From assembly GCA_950022295.1 (NCBI GenBank), contig OX465597.1:382509016-382573015 (forward strand): a DNA stretch of 64,000 nucleotides, written 5' to 3'. The DNA is from Bromus sterilis. Lineage: Eukaryota; Streptophyta; Magnoliopsida; Poales; Poaceae. Under the pieces are notes generated by a model, which did not search any database, was not told where the DNA came from, and saw only the letters and a list, made by a program, of their open reading frames with translations. This document shows positions 1 through 12,271 of the stretch, piece by piece (within the stretch, counting starts at the first letter, position 1; each line of letters starts with the position of its first letter). The position numbers and the translations under genes were made by a program.

Positions 1-1842
1 TACACGTCTCGGAAACTAACCGAGAGGATGTGTACTCGGAGAACAACAAAGAGGCGCTGTCGAAACTCTGCATCGGATCCGGAACTAAGCATGGGAAAAT
101 GACCCAATCTACACATACCCGGGCTGTCCATGGATAACGTTGGACAATTCAAAAGAATCACCGTTATAAATATGCAAATGCATGCATAGTTATAACCGTA
201 CCCCTTTCGAACGGGAGACGCATATTGGTTACGTGAAGACTTTGCATTTCAATACTAAAACTACCTATCTAGATAGTGTCATCGGCACGAAGGCCGGAAC
301 AGAGCAATATAAAGGAGGGGGAGGAGATGACATGATTAACAAAATTACTATTATTTTTCAAACTAATACTAACATAATTAAGCATTGTCATAGTTGCTAG
401 ACTTCTAGACTTGTAGGCATTGTCTCTGTTGCTTCCCCAAGTCACATAATGACTAAGCAAAATAAATTTGAATTTGGATCAACATGATGTATGAGATTTT
501 TTATAGTTTATGATTACCACTGGTTTCCTTAGTGTGGTTTGATCTGTTGTGTTGCTCTTGCAGTTGTTTGTGTGTTGATTTGAGTTTGCCGTTGGCACGT
601 TGCACGCTCGCGCTCGCGCGAGATTCATTCCTAATGGGTACGATCACCCCAGTACCCGGACGGAATGCAAGGACACATCTCCCGTTCGTATGCGCCTGCC
701 CCGTTTTGCCAGACCGTTGCCCCAGGATAGAGGCGATTGTTCCAGCCCCTGAACCCAGTCCCAAAGCCCGTTGCAATCTCGAATAACTCTGAGAAGTTTA
801 TTGCGGCACAAGCCTTGCAACCCTCCCAGTACAAGTACAGACCCAGATCCTACCCCGGCGCCTGTCCAGCCTGGTTGTTACTCGATGAGGAGCAACCAAA
901 GGCGAGACCCTCGCGTTGCTAGACCCCTCCGAACCCTTCCAAGCCTCCGAGAAAGTGGCGCCGCCGTCACCGCCTAGAGTGACATCCGGCCGCCAGTTGC
1001 CTTGCCTCGCCGCAGCCCTGCTTACTCCGTCGGCCCGAAGCGACCATGGAGCAAGCCCAGAGGACCCCGAGCCGTTGCACCGTCTTCGTCCCGCTCCCGA
1101 GCTTCCGCCTTCTTGCCCTCCCTCTCGCGAGCTCGCTCCTGCCGGGTGACCACCCAGAGCAAGAACGACGAGCCGACCAGCGCAGCCAACATCCCGTCGA
1201 GCAGGCACCGTAGCAGCCCCAGGAACACGGCCTCGCCTGGAGATCGTGGCTCCAGCTCCTCCAAGCCCAAGAGATAAAAGAGAGGCATGGCGTGTGCTGC
1301 CAGTAGCCGCGTCGCCGTCTCTTATAGCCCGAGCCCGGTGTACGGTGAACGAGGTCCAGGAGCCTCGCCGCTCGACCACCGTCGTCCCCGAAGCGAATCC
1401 ACGAGCAGTACCGCCTTGGTGCTGGCCCGCGATGCGAGAGCACTTTCCCCGTCGACCCGTGCCTGCCGCGCACTACCGCCGTAGGGACCTGAGTGCCCTA
1501 TGGGCTAGATGCGTGTAGCCCAGCCCCAGCTCCGCTCGGAGTAGCACCACCGCAGGAGAGCGGAGGTAGCCGAAGGAAGAAGACGGAGAGGCTGACAGTG
1601 GGCCCTGGACCCACCTATCAGCAGGAGCAGCCACTATTCATCGGGGTGAAGTTAGCATTTTTGGAAAAGCGAATTTCTCGCCTTTCTAAAAATGGTGACC
1701 CCTAGCAGTGGAGGCGATTCCGCGATATCCGTGTCTCGGTCGTGATGCACCCGTACATCGTTTTCCCCAACCCGGAAGTTTTGAGAAGGAGTGGGTGTAG
1801 TCTTGAGCTACTCCTACGAATCTCGAGGACAAGATTCCTTTC
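1..1842. other. Unassigned flank, probably decayed 3' interior of a Gypsy element
   Basis: No credible gene is visible. Bases 1-530 are AT-rich and anonymous. Roughly 590-1620 is GC- and CpG-rich, and the several overlapping open frames there on both strands are low in complexity and rich in Arg, Pro, Ala and Ser, as expected from base composition. The stretch runs directly into a polypurine tract and an LTR start, so its last few hundred bases are probably the 3' untranslated interior of the element whose LTR starts at 1856. No reverse transcriptase or integrase motif was recognised. Confidence 0.4.
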
Positions 1843-1853
1843 AGGAGGGAAGG
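1843..1853 (+). promoter_or_regulatory. Polypurine tract of a Gypsy element
   Basis: The purine run aggagggaagg lies two bases before the LTR start TGTAACACCCC. A ctcgaggacaagattcc-like stretch stands just upstream, which is the usual run-up to a plant Ty3/Gypsy 3' LTR. The tract would prime plus-strand DNA synthesis. It shows that the following repeat is a 3' LTR and that the interior lay to the left. Confidence 0.6.
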
Positions 1854-3840
1854 TTTGTAACACCCCAAAAATCGGGTTATCGATTTTTGTGCTGTTATTC
1901 CTTCCGACCTTTCCTTCCCGGAAATTTTTCCCCTGGATACCGGTTGATGACCGGAAAAATTCAGACAATCCGCGACCTTGCAACATTTTTCCCTGCCCTT
2001 GTTGCAAGTCATGACCCTCTCCCATGCCATTTGCCCCGGGGATATGCGAGAATGTTGCCACGTTCGGTGCGATGTTTTGCATATCAGCTTAGTTCCATCG
2101 GCCCTCGGTTAACGGAGTTAAAATCCCGGAAAATACCTAGACCCCTCCAAAGGTTGTGTAAACTTGTGGAGATGATCTTGGTAATCCCTTTGACCTCTCC
2201 CTGAGATATTGGCTATATTTGAATAAAGGAAATTGTGGTTTCTTTTGTAAAGCCAATAATCCCCTTTTAGCCCATTTGCAAAGGAGCTACCATTTTGGTT
2301 GTCCAATTGGTGCTCAAATTGATTTGTGGAGCTTCTAGTATACTACCCATGACCAGTGGTGTAAAAACATGGGGTTCTATAGTTCAAAAATGGAGCATAG
2401 CTTCAAGTTGCAAATTCCGGGCAGAATAGCACTTTGCAAAGGAAGTGTTATTTTTGGTTGTCCATTGCCTCCCAAACTTTTTGTACCTTTTCCCTTGCCT
2501 ATGCCATGGTGCTGTACCAAATTTGAGCCACAATGACCCAGCCAGCAGAGCACAATAAATTCCCAAAGTTTCTGTCCAGCAGGTGACTTTGTGAAGCAAG
2601 TGCAAGCTAGCCTTGTCCAAATGAGCTGAAATTTTGTGTACAGACTAACACTAGTGTATTATTAATCTGTGCCAAGTTTCATGCCAAGGGGACCAGTGTG
2701 CTGGCCACACCAAAGCACAAACACCTTCTGTCCAGTGGGTGCATTTGTAAAGGAGGTGATATGTACAGTGGCCCATTTGTGCCCAAACTTGGTGGAGATG
2801 ATCATCATAGTGTTAGATAACTGTTACACCAGTTTGGAGTCATTCCCCCAGGTGTGCTTCCCCCAGACCAGTACAAACACCTTGCTGTGGAAAGCTAGGT
2901 CATGGCATTTTCAACTGCTGTGTGCAACCCAGGGCAGACAATGGAGGTGTTGTAGCCTCCCGAGGTGTCACACAACACAGTGTACATAGCCACTGGTCAA
3001 ATGCATGCCTTGGACGCGTCGGTGCCTTGGTGACCAAGTATTTGGCCTGTGCTGTGAACTGTTTGTACTGAGCTCTGCTCGCCCTTGTCCTCTTCCTCGC
3101 GTTTGGTCATGTCCAGCATGCTTCCCACGTTGGTCCTGGTCACCACGTGCTCTCTAGACTCGTCTGGTAGTCCGTGGATGCCAGTGCCACCCGTGCTCAC
3201 CCCGGCATGGCCACCGTGTGTCCACGCTCTGGACACGTCGAGAGCTCGCTCGTGCCCTCCCTCCCCTGGCTAAAGGAGGCACCCATGGCCTCCCAGCAGC
3301 AAGCGCAGCACCCCAGCCTCCCCTCCCCCTCGAGTCCTCTATTGCCACGGCCCTTGCCTCGCCATGGCCGACCTTGCTTCCCACGGCCGCCGTACCTCGC
3401 ATGTGTGGCCGCCGCTCCTATCCCATCCCTCGCTCGCAGCCCGCGGCCCCGGGCCTCCTCGGAGCAGCGCCCGCCGCAGCGCCTGCTCCCAGCCGAGGCA
3501 GAGCCCGCCGGCGGCCTAGCCTGGAGCCGCCACGGCCCTCGCGCCCAGGACCAGTGGAGACGACGTACCCGGCCGCCCGCGTTCGGCCCACGGCCACGGC
3601 CCCCCTCGACGTCAAGCCCCGCCGCCCGTCGACACCCTCCGCCGCCCCTCGTCTCCGGCGGCGAGTGCCGCGCCGGCTGGCCGCCGCGTCCTGGCCGGCC
3701 CGGCCTTCCCCGCCCCGTGCCGCGGCCAACAGAAGAGAAGAGGAAGCAGAGCACGGAGGAGAGAGATGGCCTGGCGGGTGGGCCCCGCCAGTTCGGGCCT
3801 GCGCGCCCGCGTATTCGGTGGGATACGTCTTCCTATTCGG

Positions 3841-3975
3841 GAAGCGTATTCTGGGTTTCCTTCAGCCCGGAATGCGCTTACGTTAAACGAAAGCGTATTT
3901 CGATCTTCTGCAGGATGGAATGTGCTTACTCTGCTCTGAAAGCGTATTTCTACAGAAGGCGCTTTCTCTCTCCGG
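3841..3975. repeat. Three tandem copies, 49-bp period, inside the LTR
   Basis: The core aagcgtatt recurs at 3842, 3891 and 3940, an exact 49-bp spacing. Between the cores lies a conserved ggaatgYgcttac. This looks like an internal tandem duplication in the LTR U3/R region. No function is evident. Confidence 0.6.
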
Positions 3976-4429
3976 GCCGAACCGTTAAGCAGTGGACGTT
4001 CGCCCGATAGCGCCGTTTTTTTCGTCTATCAAACGAACGGCCATATCTCCGCGACCGTAACACCGATCGAGGTGATTCAAAAGCCCAGGTTCTCAGTTTT
4101 CCGAGCCCGTCGCGTTGGTGCGACTTTCATGATGTTGTAACATTGTGAAATTGACTGTTTTGCCCTCGGTTGTCATTAGGCTTCGCCGGAGTACCGTCGG
4201 TCCCGTCGGATCTTTTCGGAAGGCGATCGTGCGTCCGTCCGGTGGATTCTTCGACCCCCCCCCCTAGGCAAGCAAGCCATCTAATATATGCTTCAAGCAT
4301 TGTGCCGTATTGTTCTTGTATGCTTAACTAACGCATATGATTGTGATGCATCTGTTTGCTTTCGTTGTGCGGTGAGTGACCGTGACGAACCTTTGCTTGC
4401 CTTGTCTTCGATACTGGCACCACGCCCGG

Positions 4430-4740
4430 TTCTGAGCTGATTCTTGTGTCAGCCGTCTGGGGTGGCATGCCTGCTGTATATTTCTCTGTTCAACAACCGC
4501 CGAGTTCTGAGCTGACCTCTCTGCCGTCTCGGGCAGGTGTTGAGTTCTTTTCGCAGTAATGACCCCATGCCCTGAGCTGAGCTAATATTCAGCCGTCTTG
4601 GGGGACCACCGCATTCTTTTTATCGACCCTGCCTCATGCTCCGAGCTGCTTTTCGGCCGTCTTGAGCAGCGGTTGGGTTACTCCGGCAACGTCCCAGAGC
4701 TGAGTTGTAAAGACCGTTCTGGTGGCTGCTGGTTTATTTG
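4430..4740. repeat. Degenerate tandem repeat with gagctga ... gccgtct cores
   Basis: The core gagctga (or gagctgc) occurs at 4434, 4509, 4574, 4643 and 4697. The first four are followed about 15-20 bases later by gccgtct, which is degenerate in the fifth. The period drifts between 54 and 75 bp, so the copies have diverged. It lies inside the long LTR. Confidence 0.6.
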
Positions 4741-6450
4741 TTGGTTTCGTGCAAGGGTTCAGATGGTCACCAATCGTTGTTAATACTTGTGAAGATATGA
4801 ACTTGCCATTTGAATCTTGCTTCACTAATGACTTGCATATGCTATGATATGAAGATATGTTGTTACCGTTATGCTTTACAGTTGCTTTCATCGCAGCTGA
4901 TCATTATTGTTGCTCATGTTATTCATAGCATGTTCATACCAGTACCTCGTTCGTGTTGACCACATTCATGCTAAAGTGTTGTACTTATGCCTTGCCATGT
5001 TCGTATCATATCTTGTTATGTGCTGCACTTACTTGGTAGCGGTATTTCATGTTCATATTATTGTTGCTATGAAGTGGATCGGATGTTATAAGAAAAAATG
5101 TTGATATGCTCATGAACCTAATCTGAACGTTGACCAAGTGCCACCGAACCGATTTTCACTAGTGCAGCCACATTTGCCTGTGCGGGCAGGCCTTGATGCG
5201 GTATGCCGGTGGGCGTCTCTTATGCGTATTCACCAAAGTGGGAAGGCTACGCGCGGAAGTTACCCTGATCAGGTAACGGCGGTAGTCTTGACAGCTAGTA
5301 TGTTTTGGGATCCCGTCCCCGTTTGGGACAAGTTTGGGCCACGCGATGGTTGGAGCCATGCGATGGTCAGTGTCGGGATGACACCGGGCTACCCAGGACA
5401 TGACTTGTGTAAGTATGTCGGTGATGCGGTAAGGGGGACACGCGGTATACCGGTCTCGTTGGAGATGTCTAGCTCACTACTCACGGGGCTGGTTCCAAGG
5501 ATCCTGTGGGACAGGTTCCGGGGGTTTTGAGAGAAGGAAGAACTCCATGTGTGGGGAACGTGCGCAACTCTGCAGAGTCAAAAATCTATTCGAATAGCCG
5601 AGTCCTCGGTCATGGGACACAGTTCGTACTAGGTCACACAAGGTCAACAAGAAATTGCTAGTAATAAACTTGATAATGAAAGATTGGACCATTTGGGTAG
5701 TCATGCGATGACTCCAAAGCGGTGAGTGGTCATGAGGTGACCCGGATATCGAGTCAGGAGGACTCGACGGTAAGTTGCATGGTCATGCGATGACCATAAG
5801 TGTTTCATGTGTTGTTTATTCCTGCACTAGTCTTAATCATGGTAGAATGCTCATGCTTAATATGTTGATATTGTTCATTCCATGTGTTATTGCTCTAGTC
5901 TTGCTCATGTTAGTATGCTAGATTCATCATGTTAATATTGCTTATGCCATGATTATGAACGTTGCCTAAGTTGCATTGCCCTGATAACGAATGTCACTCT
6001 AATAACTTAAAGTCATGCGTGAATACCATGGATTGCTTTGCTTATTGTATATGTTACTTGGTTTGCTTGTTGGCGAGTACATTCAAACGTACTCACATGG
6101 CTTGTCCCTGGCTATTTGCGTAGCCAGATTTTCAGGTTGCCTAAGGATTTGCTTCCCCTAGGAGGAGTCGAGCGTGTGCGGCTAGGAAGAGTAACCCAGT
6201 CAGATCCCTGTGGATTGGAGCCGCTCCAAGTCCGTGCTGCCGTAGAGAGTTGTTATTCCGTTGCCCCTATCTCTGTAAAGAACCATCTATGGTGGTAATG
6301 TATTGATTCCAGCCACCTTGGCTTATGAATCCTCTTACAGTTGTGCCTATGTTCTTGGTACGTGTTGAAGCGCGCTCACCAGAGTGATTCCTGGGCTGGT
6401 GTGTGGGCGACACTCGTCTGTGTACAGTGGTATTCAGGCGGGGTGTCACA

Positions 6451-7381
6451 ATGGGTCTATTACAAGTGGGCCCAAGGCCATTTGCTTAAATATAAAAACT
6501 GTTAGTTAACTCTGTGTCTATGACTAGTGGGCCCTAGGCCTTTTAAAATAATTAAACTGAGATATTATCCCTAGAGTCACTTACACATGGGCCCCACTGG
6601 GTTATTGGTTTAATTTAAATGCAATTATTAAAATGTGCCCATGACAAGTGGGCCCAGTGGCTATTTAATTTTAATAAAAATATTTATTAACACTGTGAGG
6701 CTGACCAGTGGGACCCACTGGTCAGGTTTGACCAGTCAAACTACCCCGTTCTGGATAATGTTAGTTTAATAATGAAAATAATTCCAGAAATGATTTAAAA
6801 TGATTTAAACTTCAAATATTAATATCTTTTAATCCGTATATCAGATGGAAAAACTTTATGCATGAAAATTGATCAGAAAAATACAACGAATAGAATACGT
6901 TGTCCATACCCCCACCACACCCCTCTAACATACGCACACGAGGCATACCCCCCTCCGGTTGGACTATCTAGTAATCGCCTGGAGCCGATAAAACATTCTG
7001 GATGAAAATTTTCTGAATATGAAAGTTGTTCTGAATGGACCAACGAGCACGGATACACTATCCACATGTCTGTAAAATGTCTCTAAAACTGCAGACATGG
7101 AACCTTCCCCTCCGTATGATCTGTCCGGTAATCATCCGGAGTTGGTAGTTCATCCCCGGATGAATTCCCGCTCCGAGAAATACACCTTGCACTATGTTAG
7201 AACACCGCGAACACCACGTTTGCCATGTCTTGAATTTGTATTGCTATTATTGATGTGTATTTATTGTTTCTCCCCCTTTTATTCTCTGGTAGACCTCGAC
7301 ACTGCCGCCGACGACACCGTTGTCGAGTACGACTACTACGTTGACGATGAACGTACCCCTATCGTCGAGCTTCCAGGCAAG
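6451..7381 (+). mobile_element. Left part of an interrupted Gypsy-type LTR (continues at 30961)
   Basis: AT-rich sequence with a 60-61-bp periodic repeat at its start, ending at the TSD gcaag (7377-7381) of the inserted Gypsy element. The same gcaag is at 30956-30960, and sequence resumes at 30961. The right portion ends GGGGGCGTCACA at 33001. The 5' end of this LTR is not seen; the 1856-6450 LTR abuts it, so it may itself have been entered by that element. From 6741 to its right end it is copied at 15913-16552. Confidence 0.5.
6463..6725. repeat. Five degenerate copies of a 60-61-bp repeat (agtgggccc core)
   Basis: Cores of the form agtgggccc (one copy atgggcccc, one agtgggacc) start at 6465, 6526, 6587, 6647 and 6707, spaced 61, 61, 60 and 60 bp. 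The linkers are AT-rich and diverged. The regular spacing argues for an old tandem array within the LTR rather than chance. Confidence 0.6.
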
Positions 7382-7697
7382 TGATACGTCCAAAACGTAT
7401 CTATAATTTCTGCTTACTCCATGCCTCTTTTGTGTGATATTGCTATGATATTGATGAACTTACATACACTTTTGATCATATTTGGACTAACCTATTAACT
7501 CAGTGCACCCTAGTGCCAGTTCCTGTTTTCTGATGTTTTTCTATTTCAGGTTTCCCCCTTATTAAAAGTACCAGAAAAATTTCGGGAAAAATATAGGAAA
7601 AATCAGCGTACCGGAAGCTTCGCGAAGAGCCCGAGAGGGGCCAGAGGGGAGCCAGGGGGCCCAGGCAGCCAGAGGGCGCGGCCAGACCCCTGGCCGC
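7382..7697 (+). mobile_element. Gypsy 5' LTR, first 316 bp
   Basis: It starts TGATACGTCCAAAACGTATC, the same start as the 3' LTR at 29287. It stops at the TSD gccgc (7693-7697) of the antisense solo LTR. The sequence resumes after the second gccgc (22757-22761). Confidence 0.85.
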
Positions 7698-8786
7698 TGA
7701 TGACGGCTTCTCTCCCTTCGTTGGTAGGCCCCAAGTGGAAGGCGTGATGCGGTACAGCAGCAAGTTTCCCTCAGTAAAGATACCAAGGTTTGTCTCCAGT
7801 AGGACTCCAGAGATGATAAGTAGGTGTCAGCGGCGCAACTGACGCGGACCTGCACACAGACACAGATAACTTTGCTCCCAACGAAGTTCAGAGAGGTTGT
7901 AAATCTCTCCGGTCTTGTTGTTCACAAATGATAAAACGCAAGGGGATAATGATAGCAACTTGAAATTAAATGCAGAAAAGTAAATACAGCTTGGAAACAA
8001 TAATGAGGATATGGACCGGGATACGTGATGTTCGCTAGTGATGTCTCTCTCCCAAAAGACGATAAAAATGCTATGCGAGGTAAACAAATTACAGAAAGGC
8101 AATTGACAGGATTAAGAACGCGCCGCAATGCTAACTATGCTACAAAAGAAAGGAAGAGGTTCAAAAGCACGGGCAGTACGCCAAAGTAAGTAGACCGAAA
8201 TCCATCTGCATCTACTACTAATCATCCACTTTGAGATATCTATCCAGAACATCTCGCTGGTATTAAGTTGGGAGCCCCACCCAAAGTGTAAACCCAAAGC
8301 AACAGAAAACTGCATTAAAAAACTTTGCGTAAAGTAAACAATCCTTGTAACCGCGGTTACAAGCACCGTTGTTTTACCCCTTGTGGCAACAGCACATCCC
8401 CTAGACTCATGTTTCTGTCACTCAAGCATGTCATCAGGGAGGCATGAACCCACAATCTAGCACAACGCTCCCTCTTGGAGTCACTACCTACTACTTGGCC
8501 AAAGCAATAAACAGCAACGGAGAGCATGCAAGAATTACTTAGGAACAAAAATATAAGAGATAAAAACCAAATATATTACTCTATCACAATCTGAACATAA
8601 TCTCATAATCTATCAGATCCGATCAAACTCAACATAGCAATAGCAGAAATATTACAGAGGTGCCTCGATCATGTAGGGCAGCTCACGATGTCTAAACAAT
8701 GAAGATCAAAGAGGGGAGGAGAACATCACATAGATAATGATCACGGACCCATGGTCCAAGGAAAACTACTCACGAGACATCCGGGG
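7698..8786 (-). mobile_element. Antisense solo LTR, segment 1 (its 3' part)
   Basis: On the minus strand this is a related LTR ending in gccgtcatca at 7698. It matches the 3' part of the Gypsy LTR in order, including the cttggaccatgggtc, gtgagctgccctacatgat and ggagagattt-like stretches. It is cut at 8786 by the Copia LTR, with TSD cgggg at 8782-8786. The other segments are 20088-20149 and 22280-22756. The three sum to about 1628 bp, a full LTR length, flanked by gccgc at 7693-7697 and 22757-22761. No interior sequence remains, so it is a solo LTR. Confidence 0.8.
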
Positions 8787-10912
8787 TGTTGGAAATATGC
8801 CCTAGAGGCAATAATAAAATGTTATTATATATATTTCCACGTTCGTAATTAATGTTTATATTTCTGTGCTATAATTGCAATGACCCTGACTATGAGATTC
8901 AGAAGAAAACTCACTTGCATGTGTGGAAATGTAAACACCAAGAGTTCCTGGTTTAGCCTCTAAGACCAGCTCATGTGCTAACTGATGATTACGTTTTCTT
9001 AATCATGGACATTGTTCTTGTAACAAGGATGTCAGTAGCAATGGGAACATATTGTTAGCAGAACAATGATGTTGAACCGACCCCAGTATTGAATGATATA
9101 CTTAGAGATCACATCGTAACAATGTTATAAGTCATATCATGAAATGTTATCATATACGTAATTCCTTAGACCATGAGAGTATCGAGTTACTTCACACAGG
9201 AAGACATGCTTTGGTTCTTAGATGAATCCTCCCGTAAATGGGAAGTAGTAAAATAAGTTCTGGGTATGTCAGATGGTGTGGCTAGTGACTGTGATAGTTC
9301 AAGAATGGGATTTGCTCCTTCACGATGAAGAGATATTGACTTTGGGCCCACTCGGTATGACGGTATCCATTATAGTCTGGCCAGACGCATTGTGATTCAG
9401 TCACGGGGATACCGGAATACGATAACGAGAAAAGGGACAAACGAGCAAAGAGGATAACGAGTGGCTTGTGTTCAAAAGTTGTTACACATGCGTGCCAAAC
9501 TTCTCTCCTCTAACTTTGTCATATATCGCGAAGCAAAGGGAATGGTACATGACTAAACATAATGGTTCACTCGAAGTTTCTTCGTGTATGTGCGGGAGTC
9601 AACATGGGTGTCCATGGCTCCGCTGTTGATTATTGGCTATTGACAAAAGGCTGTTGACCTATGTCTGGAAGATGTTCTGAGTCATGTCCGCATTATACCG
9701 AACCTATTGGGTCACACACTTAACGAGCAGTAGTCTGTTAGAATACTAGTATGGTAGAAGGTTTAGTGGAAGCAAAGCAGAATAGTTCATACGGGTACCG
9801 GAAGTAGTTCCGGGGATTTATGAAATAGTTCATAAGGGCACCAAAAGTAGTTTTGGGTATTTAAGGATATGTCCGGATCACTCTGGAGTAGTCCCAGGTG
9901 GTTCCGGAACATATGAAAATGGTAATGGGAAAGTTTACGATCAACCGGAATAGTTTCGGTGATCGGTGGACAGCTTAAACAATATGTTGTGTTCACCGGA
10001 CATAATAACCTTTGCCCGGATGGCTCCGAAACCCATTTAGATGGCTCCGGAACATTCGTTAGAGGTTCCGGAAGGTATTGGAAGTGCTCCAAAAGTGTCC
10101 GGAATGTCCCGAAACAGTCCCGGTAGGTCCCGGAAGGTCCTGGAAGCTTCTAGAAGGTTCCGGAAGGTTCCGGGCAGTACCACCCACTCCCCTGCGCCCC
10201 TAGCCTTGGGGGGCAAGCCACCTAGGCTTCCCTGGCCGGCCAAGGGGGTGGGGGCGCACCAAGGGGAAGGAAACCTCCTCCAGGTGGGAATACCAAAACC
10301 CATTATGGCAGTTTTCCGGTGGGAAGGTGTGGTAAGGTTTGGAAGGCTTGGGAGTCCAAGTTGGACTCCCAATTCCCTTTGAGCTGCGCCCCAAGGGCCT
10401 CTTGGCCACCTATATAATGTGGGGGAGGGGTGGGGGGCGCAACACAATCAGTCCCCAAGGCCTATGCGCCACCCTCCCTCCTCTAAACCCCGTTGCTCCA
10501 CTTTTAGACCCAGGTTTAGACGTTGTTCTAGATCGGAATCCGTTAGGGTTTTCTCCCTCTAGTTTTCTCGGTGGCGTTCATCTCTGGACGGCGGAGCGCT
10601 GCTGGATTGCTTCTACGGTATGTGTGGATACTAATGGAGGGGTCGTACCTTCGACCCTTCTTCGAGGAGCTTGTTCATGGGACTTGTCCGTGGGACTAGA
10701 TCGCGGGACTTGTTCGTGGGATTGATCAAGGGACTGTTCGTGGGAGAACTTGCGAGATCTAATTCCACTACGTCCACGATCTTCACCAACTCTACTTCCG
10801 CTACATCGGTTGGTGAGCCATGACCTAAAACCTTGTATGCAATCTTCTTGGATGATCTTGGGTTCTTGATTCGTAGGCCGAAATTTTTTGTTTTCTACTA
10901 CGTTTCCCAACA
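8787..10912 (+). mobile_element. Copia (BARE/Angela-type) 5' LTR, 2126 bp
   Basis: It begins TGTTGGAAATATGCCCTAG and ends TTTCCCAACA, the hallmark termini of Triticeae BARE/WIS/Angela/Maximus-type Copia LTRs. It is preceded by cgggg (8782-8786) and followed by a tRNA-Met primer site. The 9780-10190 stretch is dense in ggttccgga motifs, and cctatataatg at about 10409-10419 is a plausible TATA region. The second LTR (17958-20082) is nearly identical, with about a dozen differences by eye. The exact family is uncertain. Confidence 0.85.
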
Positions 10913-10913
10913 A

Positions 10914-10928
10914 TGGTATCATGAGCGA
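10914..10928 (+). promoter_or_regulatory. Copia primer binding site (tRNA-Met)
   Basis: tggtatcatgagcga begins two bases after the LTR end. It matches the complement of the initiator tRNA-Met 3' end (TGGTATCAGAGC) apart from one extra t. This fixes the LTR end at 10912 and the element as + strand. Confidence 0.8.
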
Positions 10929-12271
10929 TCCTTGATTAGATGCATGTTTATGTCTAGATCATATGTGTGATATGAGGCATTGATTTTCTTGTTGCTTCCC
11001 TGTCATGTGATTTTTTCTATGCTTGATGGCAAGTTGAGGTTTTGCTACAAGGATTGAGTTTTCCATCGATCCCTCTATGCTGCTTTCAGTATGCTGGTTG
11101 CCTTGATCATGGTCTACATCCAACTCCTTGGATCTCATCTTAATCTCGCAATAGAAGATTTAACATGGAGGGGCTTGTGGATTTTATGAACTCAAATCCA
11201 CACGGGGGTCACGCGTTTAACGAAGTTTGGCTTGTGGCATTAGTTGCTGCACGCACCCCGTATGTTAAACTAGCAACAAAAGAAGTATCGTGTTTTGTTT
11301 TATCTAGGGTTTCTCGTTTTCCTTGTAAACCTGCTTAACAACCACGATAAAAGTTGCAACAACCCGTGTAGATGGCGATCTAACTCGTTTTTGCAGAGTA
11401 TGCATGTGATGTGGTATAGCCTTCAAGATTTGCAATGTGTTTGTATGAGATGCTATATGTTATGTAATATTTATTCGCGACCTGCGTGTCGTGGTACGGC
11501 ATGATGACTGGAGTCATATGATTGTCACTTAATTATGGCCTGCGCCAGAACTGTTTATTAGCTCGAGGCAAAGCAATAGATAGATGCAAAGGTGATGATC
11601 TACGATGCGGAGGTGGACCCCGACGCACATGCCGGAAGCCGTGGTGATGTTCCCGGCGCCAAGGAGAAAGTTGGTGGACGCGGTGACTTCAACCACGACG
11701 ACGTGAAGACAACGAAGGCTTCACGAAGCAAAGGGCTATACTATATCACATAATTTTATGAACTGCCTGTGATGTTTATCCCTTTGATGCACCCTTGTTT
11801 GATGCGCGGTAGTCGTATTTTATTAGGGTGATCTCTCGCAAAACAATATCAAGTTGATAGTGTTCTTCCAACTGTAGCACCGTCTATACTATGTTTCACA
11901 TCGGAGCAGGTCATGTCACATGGGTGCACACGGTGTGACGCATAAAAGACGGGTGTGTTAAAAGAACACACAACACATTACACTTGGTTATCTTGACGGT
12001 TTGGATAAAATTTTGCTACCGGAACCCGCCCATCGAAAGATGAACAAGAATCACCTTTGGCGTGATTGGCAAGTTGGCCTACCGGTCCAGTCTAAGTCAT
12101 CAGTGATGTCACATCAATGGCGGACGATTGGGTCGGATCTTGAATCACTCCAGCATCAATTACGAGAGATATTGATCTGAGTGGGAGCGCACTTAGTAAT
12201 TAAATTGATTAATCACAAGTGCAACTTAATTATGAACAAAGTCTTAGTATTTGCATTATCGTTGTAGAATA
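10929..12271 (+). other. Copia 5' untranslated leader
   Basis: About 1.3 kb lies between the primer site and the gag start with no coding potential. A long untranslated leader is usual in BARE/Angela-type elements. No other structure was recognised. Confidence 0.6.

Larger units (their letters stand above)
1856..6450 (+). mobile_element. Long 3' LTR (4595 bp) of a Ty3/Gypsy element
   Basis: The repeat begins TGTAACACCCC and ends GGGGTGTCACA, near-complementary termini with the obligatory TG...CA ends. A polypurine tract stands immediately upstream. The five bases after the end are atggg; those before the start (aggtt) are element interior, so no TSD can be tested inside the window. The middle (about 3040-3830) is very GC-rich and gives long, proline- and arginine-rich open frames on both strands that I do not regard as genes. 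Two tandem repeat blocks lie within it. LTRs of this length occur in Triticeae Gypsy families such as the Sukkula type; the exact family was not established. Confidence 0.65.

Noticed and set aside
798..1379. 193-codon minus-strand frame and overlapping plus-strand frames
   Set aside because: High GC content removes stops in all frames. Composition is not protein-like and no family is recognised.
3174..4010. 278-codon open frame on the plus strand (and 185-codon frame on the minus strand)
   Set aside because: It lies in the GC-rich middle of a long LTR, is made of Pro, Arg, Ser and Ala, overlaps other long frames on both strands and has no domain.
10041..10447. 113-136-codon frames in the Copia LTR
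   Set aside because: They arise from ggttccgga-rich LTR sequence and recur in the second LTR; no protein domain.
6741..10912. A single 4.17-kb LTR repeated at 15913-20082
   Set aside because: The repeat starts ctacc, not TG, and has no matching target duplication. The true Copia LTR starts at 8787 and 17958 with cgggg before it; the extra 2 kb is duplicated flank.
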